From positions 1-7,486 of the forward strand of contig CAMOEO010000145.1 in assembly GCA_946612175.1 (NCBI GenBank): 7,486 nt of DNA, written 5' to 3'. Shown piece by piece: positions 1 to 4,961 of the stretch; the first letter of the stretch is position 1; each line of letters starts with the position of its first letter. The position numbers and the translations under genes were made by a program. Source of the DNA: an uncultured Verrucomicrobiota bacterium (GTDB lineage Bacteria; Verrucomicrobiota; Kiritimatiellia; RFP12; UBA3636). Under the pieces are notes generated by a model. The model saw only the letters and a program-made list of their open reading frames with translations. It had not been told where the DNA came from and searched no databases.

Positions 1-40
1 TCTTGTCGCCGGCGGGAACGGTGATGTGCTGGTAGGGCAT
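1..40 (-). CDS. icd: Isocitrate dehydrogenase (NADP), N-terminal fragment
   Basis: The minus strand from 40 to the window edge reads ATG and then MPYQHITVPAGDK, 13 codons with the rest outside the window. The pattern YQHIxVPAxxxK matches the N-terminus I know from NADP-dependent isocitrate dehydrogenases of the TCA cycle, a cytoplasmic enzyme that oxidatively decarboxylates isocitrate to 2-oxoglutarate. Only this short match supports the call, so the identity is tentative. No Shine-Dalgarno is visible upstream of the ATG; the upstream DNA is the TTGAAAGG tandem array. The TTGCGR-17-TANNNT arrangement found in front of three other minus-strand genes is also missing here, so the gene may be read from the lipoprotein gene upstream or from a promoter I cannot recognise. 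Confidence 0.5.
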   Translation of the reverse strand, partial: MPYQHITVPAGDK

Positions 41-42
41 GG

Positions 43-132
43 TTGGAAGGGGTTGAAGGGGTTGAAAGGTTGAAAGGTTGAAAGGGTTGAAAGGTTGAAA
101 GGGTTGAAGGGTTGAAAGGGTTGAAAGGGGGG
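43..132. repeat. Ten-unit TTGAAAGG(G) tandem array in the icd leader
   Basis: Ten consecutive units begin with TTG at 43, 53, 62, 70, 78, 87, 95, 104, 112 and 121. Unit length is mostly 8 or 9 bp, with consensus TTGAAAGG or TTGAAAGGG. From 70 to 120 the 8- and 9-bp units alternate to form three 17-bp higher-order copies: 70-86 and 87-103 are identical, and 104-120 differs at one base. The plus strand has no C anywhere from 41 to 132, so a minus-strand transcript entering the downstream gene would carry a G-free leader of about 90 nt with little ability to fold. The array lies between the lipoprotein stop codon and the ATG at 40. Confidence 0.9.
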
Positions 133-154
133 CGTGGGCGGGGTGGGGAAAGGG

Positions 155-1891
155 CTAGTCCACGAAGATCTGGACGACGGGATGGGTGGGGCGGGCGGCG
201 TCGAGGAAGGGACGGAGCTCGCCGTAGGGGAGATCGCCGGGGACGAAGACGAGGAGGGCGTCGAGGGAGGGAGGGGCCTTCTCGGAGAGCTTCGCGCGGA
301 AGGCGGCGGCGTCCGCGACGGGGAACTCCTCGACCTTGAGCTCGGGCTTGAGGGCGTCGTCCTTCCAGATTTCCTCGATCGCGACGAGCGTCGCGGCGGC
401 GGCGCCGTCCTCGCCGCGGACGAGGCGCAGCTCGCAGGGCTGGGCGAAGCGCCGCTCGCGGTCGCGCCATTGCTCCTGCGGGAGGAAGGCCTGGTAGTAG
501 GGGAAGCCCTCGGGCGGGGCGTCGACGCGGAGGCCGACCTTCTCGTCGTCCACGGCGCGGAGGAGCCGCGCGGCGATGCGGAGGCGGCCGCAGGGGACGG
601 CGTCGTCCCAGGAGAAGGCGAGGACGGGGTCCGCCGCCTCCTTCTCGCGCAGCCCGCGCAGCGCGGCGATCGCCTCGGCGGGCGGGAGCGGGGCGGCGCC
701 GTCGAGGGCGAGGCCCTCCCCGGAAAGACGGAGCGCGAGGTCGCGGACGCGGCGCGGGCTTCCCTCGGGGCGGGGCTCGGGGGAGAGGACGATGCGGACC
801 GGGACGAACGCGTTGGTGGGGCAGAGCTTCGAGGAGACGACGGACTGGTAGACCTCGGCCTGCGGGGCGCGGCGCGGGACGTCGAACACGGTGACGGGCT
901 CGTTGTAGGACGGCACGATCGAGCCGGGGCCGCGGGAGTCGACGTCGAGCGTGCCGTCGGGAAGGCGGGCGCCGCCGATGTAGACGAAGCCCTCCGCGGG
1001 GACGGGGCCGCCCGTGGCGGCGTCCGCGGCGAAGGCCTCGAACGGGACGGGCTCGGCGCCGTCGATGCTCGCGGTCGCGAGGACGCGCTCGCCGATGGGC
1101 CAGAAGCGGAGCTTCGCGGGGTCGGCGCGGCGGCCGGGCGGAAGGCCGAGGAACTCGACCGCGCGGGCGATGTCGGACGCGAAGGCGACGGTGCGGAAGA
1201 CCCCCTCGTAGTCGTGGCCGGAATTGAGCGTGATGAGGAAGAACTCGAGGATGCTGCCCGGGGGCAGGCCCGTCGTGAAGGCGTCCACGCGGACGGTGCG
1301 CGCCTCGCGGTCGGCGACGACGGCGCGGGAGACGAACCAGCGGTTGGTGTCGGAGAAGCGCTCGCGATCGGCGTCGAAGGCCTCGTTCGCGGCGGCGACG
1401 AGGCGGTCGAGGGCGGCCTTCTCCTCCTCCTCCAGCGTCTCGGGCGGCGGATTGGGCGGGGGAAGCAGCCCGGCCTTGTCGGTGGGGAGCGCCTCGACGG
1501 GCGGCCCCGCGGCGGATTCCCCGGAGGAGGCCGGCGCAAGCGTGGCGAGGGCCTTCTCGACGGCGGCGGTCCTCTCCGCCTCGGCCGTGGCGGGGTCCGG
1601 CGCCGGCGCGGCTTCGTCGCCGAACCCGATGGCCGCCGGGCCCCACGTGGCGGGGTCGGAGGCCTCCAGCGCGCCGACCGAGGCGAAGTCCGTCTCGGCG
1701 TCGGCGATCGCGTCGGCGAGAGCGGGCGGGGAGGCGTTGTCGGCGGCGGCGGGGGCGGTTTCGGCGGTGGCGGCGGGCGCTTCGACGACCTCGGCGGATT
1801 CGGCCGCGGGGGCACCGCGGTCGTTGCCGCAGGAGGCGCAGAGCAGGGCCGCGCACAGCGCGGAGAGGGGGAAGGCGGGCGCGTTCTTCAT
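155..1891 (-). CDS. Large secreted lipoprotein with YdjY-like and ExbD/TolR-like regions
   Basis: The product has 578 residues. The ATG at 1891 gives a lipoprotein signal: K2, a hydrophobic stretch (residues 4-19) and an imperfect lipobox Cys-Ala-Ser-Cys with C21 as the probable lipidated residue. An upstream TTG-start frame is rejected because it would begin upstream of the gene's own promoter. Residues 22-160 are a low-complexity Ala/Pro/Glu-rich linker. Residues about 184-345 resemble YdjY domains as I know them, including the segments GSILEFFLITLNSGHDYEGV and PSYNEPVTVFDVP. The last 60 or so residues (LLVFVPGDLPYGELRPFLDA and the final beta-rich end) resemble the periplasmic C-terminal fold of ExbD/TolR proteins. 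It is probably anchored in a membrane facing the periplasm; no enzymatic role can be claimed. Both domain readings are by eye. Transcription probably starts at the start codon itself (see promoter 1900-1928). Confidence 0.85.
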   Translation of the reverse strand: MKNAPAFPLSALCAALLCASCGNDRGAPAAESAEVVEAPAATAETAPAAADNASPPALADAIADAETDFASVGALEASDPATWGPAAIGFGDEAAPAPDPATAEAERTAAVEKALATLAPASSGESAAGPPVEALPTDKAGLLPPPNPPPETLEEEEKAALDRLVAAANEAFDADRERFSDTNRWFVSRAVVADREARTVRVDAFTTGLPPGSILEFFLITLNSGHDYEGVFRTVAFASDIARAVEFLGLPPGRRADPAKLRFWPIGERVLATASIDGAEPVPFEAFAADAATGGPVPAEGFVYIGGARLPDGTLDVDSRGPGSIVPSYNEPVTVFDVPRRAPQAEVYQSVVSSKLCPTNAFVPVRIVLSPEPRPEGSPRRVRDLALRLSGEGLALDGAAPLPPAEAIAALRGLREKEAADPVLAFSWDDAVPCGRLRIAARLLRAVDDEKVGLRVDAPPEGFPYYQAFLPQEQWRDRERRFAQPCELRLVRGEDGAAAATLVAIEEIWKDDALKPELKVEEFPVADAAAFRAKLSEKAPPSLDALLVFVPGDLPYGELRPFLDAARPTHPVVQIFVD

Positions 1892-1899
1892 GGGCCGGG

Positions 1900-1928
1900 A
1901 GTATACCCGACCCGGCGGGTTCTCGCAA
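1900..1928 (-). promoter_or_regulatory. Sigma70-type promoter of the lipoprotein gene, predicted leaderless
   Basis: Read on the minus strand, TTGCGA (1923-1928) is followed by a 17-bp spacer and TATACT (1900-1905), one mismatch from TATAAT. Only 8 nt (1899-1892) separate the -10 box from the ATG at 1891, so transcription should start at or within one or two bases of the start codon. No Shine-Dalgarno can fit. Confidence 0.75.
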
Positions 1929-1936
1929 GCGTTCCT

Positions 1937-1954
1937 CCGCAATTTCCGCAATTT
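1937..1954. repeat. Tandem 9-bp repeat CCGCAATTT x2 between divergent promoters
   Basis: CCGCAATTT occurs at 1937-1945 and again immediately at 1946-1954. The pair sits just upstream of the -35 box of the lipoprotein promoter (about 9 bp beyond it) and upstream of the rpmB promoter region. It is the most AT-rich stretch in the local sequence. It could be an UP-like element or a direct-repeat protein-binding site; function is inferred from position only. Confidence 0.5.
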
Positions 1955-1963
1955 CGCGGGGGG

Positions 1964-1993
1964 TTGCCCCGGGAGGGGGAATTGTGGTAGGAT
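1964..1993 (+). promoter_or_regulatory. Possible second, upstream rpmB promoter
   Basis: TTGCCC (1964-1969), an 18-bp spacer and TAGGAT (1988-1993) make a weaker sigma70-like arrangement on the plus strand. If used, the leader to rpmB would be about 80 nt and would run through the stronger promoter at 2027-2055. It may be chance. Confidence 0.25.
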
Positions 1994-2026
1994 AGGGGGC
2001 CGACGGGGCGGAAAGGCATTTTCCGC

Positions 2027-2055
2027 TTGCTTTTCATGCCCGGTTTTTGTAGAGT
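2027..2055 (+). promoter_or_regulatory. rpmB promoter
   Basis: TTGCTT (2027-2032), a 17-bp spacer and TAGAGT (2050-2055) fit a sigma70-type promoter. The predicted start is near 2062, giving a leader of roughly 19 nt that contains the ribosome site at 2068-2073. Confidence 0.65.
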
Positions 2056-2061
2056 CCTTCG

Positions 2062-2073
2062 CTCCTCAAGGAG
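2062..2073 (+). promoter_or_regulatory. rpmB ribosome site inside a small 5'-end hairpin
   Basis: AAGGAG (2068-2073) stands 7 nt before the ATG at 2081 and fixes the rpmB start. GGAG (2070-2073) can pair with CTCC (2062-2065) across a 4-nt loop TCAA, right at the predicted mRNA 5' end. The ribosome site could thus be partly masked, although four pairs make a weak helix. Confidence 0.6.
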
Positions 2074-2080
2074 AATCACC

Positions 2081-2341
2081 ATGTCCCGAATCTGCGCAAT
2101 CTGCGGCAAGGCGCCGCAAACCGGCAACCACATCGTCCGCCACGGCCTTGCCAAGTACAAGGGCGGCATCGGCCTGCACACCACGGCCGTCACGCGTCGC
2201 CGCTTCCTCCCCAACCTCAAGCGCGTCCACGCGCTCGTCGACGGCACGCCCCGCACGATCTACGCCTGCGCCGCCTGCATCAAGGCCGGCCGCGTGACGA
2301 AGGCCCCCGTCCGCAAGGTTCCCGCCGCCGCCGAGGCGTAG
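2081..2341 (+). CDS. rpmB: 50S ribosomal protein L28
   Basis: The 86-residue product has the L28 signature: an N-terminal MSRICAICGKAPQTGNHIVR, a central TRRRFLPNLKRVHALVDG strand region and a basic C-terminus. L28 is a structural component of the large ribosomal subunit. Four cysteines in two CxxC pairs (C5/C8 and C63/C66) mark the zinc-binding form of the protein. The start at 2081 is chosen because AAGGAG lies 7 nt upstream and because the translation begins with the family N-terminus; the in-frame ATGs upstream (2027 and 2036) lie inside the promoter. It is divergent from the lipoprotein gene, and a strong GC hairpin follows its stop. Length is usual for the family. Confidence 0.96.
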   Translation: MSRICAICGKAPQTGNHIVRHGLAKYKGGIGLHTTAVTRRRFLPNLKRVHALVDGTPRTIYACAACIKAGRVTKAPVRKVPAAAEA

Positions 2342-2349
2342 TCCCTCCG

Positions 2350-2382
2350 GCGCCCGCCCCCGCGCCGCGGCCGGGCGGGCGC
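2350..2382 (+). terminator. GC-rich hairpin after rpmB (no T-run)
   Basis: GCGCCCGCCC (2350-2359) and GGGCGGGCGC (2373-2382) are perfect 10-bp inverted repeats around a 13-nt loop that may fold further (CCG 2360-2362 with CGG 2368-2370). It starts 8 nt after the rpmB stop. There is no following run of T, so it is not a standard intrinsic terminator. It may protect the 3' end, pause polymerase or attenuate reading into the next gene, which has no obvious promoter of its own. Confidence 0.45.
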
Positions 2383-2442
2383 GCCGAACCGACCCCGTGC
2401 GCCGGCCCGGCCCATCCGATTCCGTCGTCCCCGAGAGAAAAC

Positions 2443-2448
2443 AAGGAG
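2443..2448 (+). promoter_or_regulatory. Ribosome binding site of the zinc-ribbon gene
   Basis: AAGGAG stands 7 nt before the ATG at 2456, the same spacing as in rpmB, and supports that start. No convincing -35/-10 pair is visible between the hairpin at 2350-2382 and this site. Confidence 0.8.
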
Positions 2449-2455
2449 CGCCCCC

Positions 2456-2983
2456 ATGAGCGACCTTCCCGAAACGCCGGTGAGCGAACAGGCCCGTCAC
2501 GCCGGTCCCGTCTCCAGCCGCGAGCTGGATCCGGAGGAGATCCCCTCCACGGACATCGTCTTCGAATGCCCGCACTGCGCCAAGTCGCTCTCCATCGACC
2601 AGCGCGGCGCGGGCCTCGTCATCCGGTGCACCCAGTGTGGCGAGCCGGTGACGGTGCCGATTCCCGAGGGCATGGCGATCGAGGACTTCGACGCCACGCC
2701 CGAGGAGCTCTCCGCCCAGCTGCTCAACACGCGGCAGACGCTCTCCCGGGCCCAGCGGCGCATCGCCGAGCTGGAGGCCGAGGTCGCCGCCTTCGCCGCG
2801 TTCCGCGAGGAGACCAAGCGCGCCCGCACCGCCGCGGAGGAGGCGGTCTCGTCGCTCCGCCTCGCCCTCGCGCGGACGCTGCGCGAGCAGGAGGCGGCGT
2901 TCGCCTCCGCCAAGGAGGCGCTCGCCCTGGCCGTCCCGCCGCCGCCCGTTCCGGAGAAGGCCGCCGAGCCCGCGAAGGCCTAG
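2456..2983 (+). CDS. Zinc-ribbon and coiled-coil protein of unknown function
   Basis: The 175-residue product is probably cytoplasmic: no signal peptide or membrane segment is visible. Residues 36-69 form a zinc ribbon with C38/C41 and C58/C61 (FECPHCAKSLSID then IRCTQCGEPVTVP). This is the compact 'ECPHC...IxCxxCG...VP' type common in short PVC-group proteins. Residues about 82-157 are a long charged helix, rich in Glu/Ala/Arg/Leu, that should form a coiled coil and mediate self-association. The C-terminus is Pro/Ala/Lys-rich (PPPPVPEKAAEPAK). The start is set by AAGGAG 7 nt upstream. The gene lies 114 nt after rpmB, and only 15 nt separate its stop from the next small gene. No specific function can be given. 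Confidence 0.85.
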   Translation: MSDLPETPVSEQARHAGPVSSRELDPEEIPSTDIVFECPHCAKSLSIDQRGAGLVIRCTQCGEPVTVPIPEGMAIEDFDATPEELSAQLLNTRQTLSRAQRRIAELEAEVAAFAAFREETKRARTAAEEAVSSLRLALARTLREQEAAFASAKEALALAVPPPPVPEKAAEPAKA

Positions 2984-2990
2984 CGCCCCC

Positions 2991-3014
2991 GCCGAGCGAT
3001 GCGCCGAGCGATGC
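2991..3014 (+). repeat. 12-bp tandem duplication carrying two start codons
   Basis: GCCGAGCGATGC occurs at 2991-3002 and 3003-3014 without a mismatch. Each copy contains an ATG (2999 and 3011), and because 12 bp is four codons both ATGs are in the same frame for the small membrane protein. Confidence 0.85.
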
Positions 3015-3127
3015 GCGCCCTGCTCCCCCTTCTTCCCACGCCCTTCACGGAGCGCGAGGCCGACGCCGTCGGCCTCGCGCTCCTGCTCTTCCTGTTCATC
3101 CTGCTCGTCGCGGAGGCGGTGCGGTGA
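2999..3127 (+). CDS. Small single-pass membrane protein (42 aa)
   Basis: ATG at 2999 opens a 42-codon frame ending in TGA at 3125-3127. A second in-frame ATG at 3011 would give 38 residues; neither has a clear Shine-Dalgarno. The N-terminal part is short and basic (MRRAMRALLPLLPTPFTERE). It is followed by a strongly hydrophobic helix of about 17 residues, VGLALLLFLFILLVAEA, and a terminal Arg. The stop overlaps the GTG start of the NUDIX gene by the GTGA tetranucleotide, and this frame also carries the ribosome site of the NUDIX gene. The gene is therefore either a real small membrane protein or a leader peptide that couples translation. Support comes from hydrophobicity, the exact fit between neighbours and the overlap; I know no family. 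Confidence 0.55.
   Translation: MRRAMRALLPLLPTPFTEREADAVGLALLLFLFILLVAEAVR
3112..3116 (+). promoter_or_regulatory. Ribosome binding site for the GTG-start NUDIX gene
   Basis: GGAGG stands 7 nt before GTG at 3124 and lies inside the upstream 42-residue frame. It decides the NUDIX start, which otherwise has no nearby ATG at the right place. Confidence 0.7.
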
Positions 3128-3630
3128 GCGGCGGCCGCGAACGGCATCGGCCGATCGTCGGGACGCTCGGCTACATCCTTTCGCCGGATCGCCGGCGCGT
3201 GCTCCTCGTCCACCGTACCTATCGCGAGACGGACGAGAACCTCGGCAAGTACAACGGCGTCGGCGGGCATCTGGAGCGCGGCGAGGACGTCGCCGCGTGC
3301 ATGGTCCGCGAGATCCGCGAGGAGACGGGGCTGGAGGTCGTCTCGATGCGGCTGCGCGGGACGATCTGCTGGTCCGACTTCGGGCCGAACAAGGACGAGT
3401 GGCTCGGCTTCGTCTTCCTCGTTGACGCGTTCCGCGGCGAGCCGTTCGCGGACAACGAGGAGGGGACGCTCTCGTGGGAGCCGGTCGATCGCCTCGGCGA
3501 CCTTCCGATGTGGAAGGGCGACCGGCTCTTCCTCCCGCTCGTGTTCGACGGCGACCCGCGCCCGTTCCACGCCTACATGCGCTACGAGGGCGACGAGCCC
3601 GCGGACTGGCGCTTCGCCCGGTTCGACTAG
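3124..3630 (+). CDS. NUDIX hydrolase, probable 8-oxo-dGTP diphosphatase
   Basis: The 168-residue product contains a perfect NUDIX box at residues 48-70: G48, E54, R62-E63, E66-E67, G69, matching Gx5Ex7REUxEExGU. These residues bind the catalytic Mg2+ and drive hydrolysis of nucleoside-diphosphate-X substrates. The flanks (TLGYILSPDxxxVLLVHRTY, LGKYNGVGGHLE, LPMWKGDRLFLPLVFDGD, FHAYMRYEGD) fit the bacterial MutT-like group usually annotated as 8-oxo-dGTP diphosphatase, which removes oxidised precursors from the nucleotide pool in the cytoplasm. Substrate is inferred from the family. GTG at 3124 is chosen because of GGAGG 7 nt upstream, GTGA overlap with the small membrane protein, and because the domain begins soon after. 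The next gene starts two bases after the stop (TAGCGATG), suggesting coupled translation. Confidence 0.93.
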   Translation: MSGGRERHRPIVGTLGYILSPDRRRVLLVHRTYRETDENLGKYNGVGGHLERGEDVAACMVREIREETGLEVVSMRLRGTICWSDFGPNKDEWLGFVFLVDAFRGEPFADNEEGTLSWEPVDRLGDLPMWKGDRLFLPLVFDGDPRPFHAYMRYEGDEPADWRFARFD

Positions 3631-3632
3631 CG

Positions 3633-4034
3633 ATGGGCGGCGGCGCGGAGGAGCGGGCGGCGCGGAGGAGCGGGCGGCGCGGCGACATGCTCGTCGAATG
3701 CCTCGTCGCGCTCGCCGTGTCGTCCGCCGTCTTCGTCCCTGCGCTCGCCGCGCTACGCGGCGCGCTCCGGCTGGACGCCGCCACCGCGCGACGCGCCGAG
3801 GGCGCGGCGGCGGCGCGGCCCGCCGCCCGCAGCGCCGCGACGGCGCTGCGGCTGGGCGCGGAGACGGAGTCCGTCGCCGTCGTCGAGGCGCCGGTGCGGA
3901 CGGTGGTCCGCGCCGGGGAAGGCCGCGCCGTCGCGTCCGCCCTCGGCGTCGTCGCGGCGCTCGAGGCGCCGCCCCCGCTCCGTCCCGATCCTCCTCCCGC
4001 CCCGCAGGGAAGCCGCGGCCCGTCCCAGAAGTAG
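3633..4034 (+). CDS. Prepilin/pseudopilin-like protein
   Basis: The 133-residue product carries a type IV prepilin-like N-terminus: a basic leader ending RRSGRRG17, then D18-M-L-V-E22, with glutamate at +5, and a hydrophobic helix (CLVALAVSSAVFVPALAAL). Prepilin peptidases cut after the glycine and methylate the new N-terminus; +1 is usually Phe or Met, so Asp here is unusual. Pseudopilins of this type (GspI/PilV-like) assemble into fibres of type II secretion or type IV pili. The C-terminal 85 residues are Ala/Arg-rich and end in a Pro-rich tail (PPPLRPDPPPAPQG), short for a pilin globular domain. The ATG at 3633 is used because the leader needs it; ATG 3687 would remove the cleavage site. 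No ribosome site is seen, so it probably depends on the NUDIX gene. No partner pilin genes lie in the window. Confidence 0.65.
   Translation: MGGGAEERAARRSGRRGDMLVECLVALAVSSAVFVPALAALRGALRLDAATARRAEGAAAARPAARSAATALRLGAETESVAVVEAPVRTVVRAGEGRAVASALGVVAALEAPPPLRPDPPPAPQGSRGPSQK
3639..3682 (+). repeat. 17-bp period tandem repeat inside the prepilin leader
   Basis: From 3639 to 3682 every base matches the one 17 positions later or earlier (2.6 copies of a GCGGCGCGGAGGAGCGG unit; GAGGAG at 3648 and 3665). Because 17 is not a multiple of three, loss or gain of one unit would shift the frame between the ATG at 3633 and the prepilin motif at about 3681-3700. Confidence 0.85.
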
Positions 4035-4044
4035 TCGGGCGGTG

Positions 4045-4905
4045 CTATTCCCCGTCCTTCTTCTCGTCCTTGTCGGAGGAACCGAAGAGGGAGCCGATGG
4101 CGTCCGTGACGGCGCCCGCGGCGCCGGTGACGACGTCCGCGGCCGCGCCTGCGACATCGGTGACGGCATCGACCGTCGCTCCGCCGAGGTCGACGACGGC
4201 GCCGGCCGCGGCCTTCACGGTGCCGACCGTGATCTGGCGCAGGATCTGGCCGACGGCGTCGAGCGCCGTCGCGCCGCCCGAGGCCTTGCCGATGTCGCGC
4301 AGCTCGATGTCGGGCAGCGGAATCGGGAGGCCCTTGCCGTTGGCGACCGCGACGCGGACCTTGGCGTCCTTGAAGAGGAAGTGCTCGATGACGACCTTGC
4401 GGCCGCCCTCCTTCTTCTCCTTGTCCTCGGCCTTCTCCTTCTCGGGCTTCTCCCCGTCGTCCGCGCCGAGATTGGAGAGCAGCTTGTGGAGATTGTCCTT
4501 GAGGCCCTTGAGCTCGTAGGTGACGAACGGACCCTCGATGGTGATGTCGCGGATGACGATCGGATCGTCCGGGCCGCCGAGGAGCGACGCCGGGTCGAGG
4601 TCGAACCGGAAGTTCTGCATCTCGAAGACGTTCGCGTCGAAGCCCTCGGGCGGCCCGACGACGACGCCTTCGAGCCGCACGACGCCGGAAAGGATGCGCG
4701 TGTAGGCGTTGGTGACGTCGACGCGAGTCCCCAGCATCATCGGGCCGCCGCGCTCGGCGGCTTCCTTGATGATCGGGCCGAGCGCGAACTGGAGCACGAG
4801 GACGAGGACGGCAAGGACGACGACGATCCCGACGAGGAGGCGGACGAGCAGCGGGCGGCGCTTCCGGGCGGGGGCTTTCGTTTTGGCGGGGGTGGATTCG
4901 GACAT
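4045..4905 (-). CDS. AsmA-like single-pass membrane protein with C-terminal 11-residue repeats
   Basis: The 286-residue product has a basic N-terminus (residues 9-18) and a membrane helix at about 19-43 (LLVRLLVGIVVVLAVLVLVL). Residues about 54-135 look like the start of an AsmA-type repeated beta domain: LGTRVDV, VRLEGVVVGPPEGFDANVFE, FRFDLDPASLLG, VIRDITIEGPFVTYEL. AsmA-family proteins span the envelope and are linked to lipid transport and outer-membrane homeostasis; at 286 residues this one is far shorter than classical AsmA. A Lys/Glu-rich linker (150-170) is followed by another beta segment (171-205). Residues 227-270 are four 11-residue repeats, Ala/Val/Asp-rich, predicting an amphipathic helix, and the tail is DKDEKKDGE. 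The start at 4905 is set by a promoter only 7 nt away. It converges on the prepilin-like gene with a 10-nt gap. The family call is by eye. Confidence 0.8.
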   Translation of the reverse strand: MSESTPAKTKAPARKRRPLLVRLLVGIVVVLAVLVLVLQFALGPIIKEAAERGGPMMLGTRVDVTNAYTRILSGVVRLEGVVVGPPEGFDANVFEMQNFRFDLDPASLLGGPDDPIVIRDITIEGPFVTYELKGLKDNLHKLLSNLGADDGEKPEKEKAEDKEKKEGGRKVVIEHFLFKDAKVRVAVANGKGLPIPLPDIELRDIGKASGGATALDAVGQILRQITVGTVKAAAGAVVDLGGATVDAVTDVAGAAADVVTGAAGAVTDAIGSLFGSSDKDEKKDGE

Positions 4906-4912
4906 GGGAAAA

Positions 4913-4941
4913 AGGATAGCATAGGCGAAAACCGTCCGCAA
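4913..4941 (-). promoter_or_regulatory. Promoter of the AsmA-like gene, predicted leaderless
   Basis: On the minus strand TTGCGG (4936-4941), a 17-bp spacer and TATCCT (4913-4918) are followed by only 7 nt before ATG at 4905. The bases before the -10 box are TGC, a TGN extension. There is no Shine-Dalgarno in the short TTTTCCC gap. It lies in the 56-nt gap after the upstream minus-strand gene, so this gene can be transcribed on its own. Confidence 0.7.
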
Positions 4942-4961
4942 GCGGGATTTCCGCGGGGGGG

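Noticed and set aside
43..132. CRISPR array
   Set aside because: Units are 8-9 bp, directly adjacent and without spacers; this is a simple tandem repeat.
134..1990. A 618-codon plus-strand open frame antisense to the lipoprotein gene
   Set aside because: It is Gly/Arg/Glu-rich low-complexity translation without a domain. The minus strand has the signal peptide, promoter and foldable sequence; high GC explains the missing stops.
2066..3784. A 572-codon minus-strand frame across rpmB, the zinc-ribbon and NUDIX genes
   Set aside because: It is Arg/Ala/Gly-rich and opposite to three well-supported plus-strand genes.
4018..4040. Bidirectional terminator between the convergent genes (GCCCG...CGGGC)
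   Set aside because: Only five pairs with a 13-nt loop and no T-run on either side; too weak to call.
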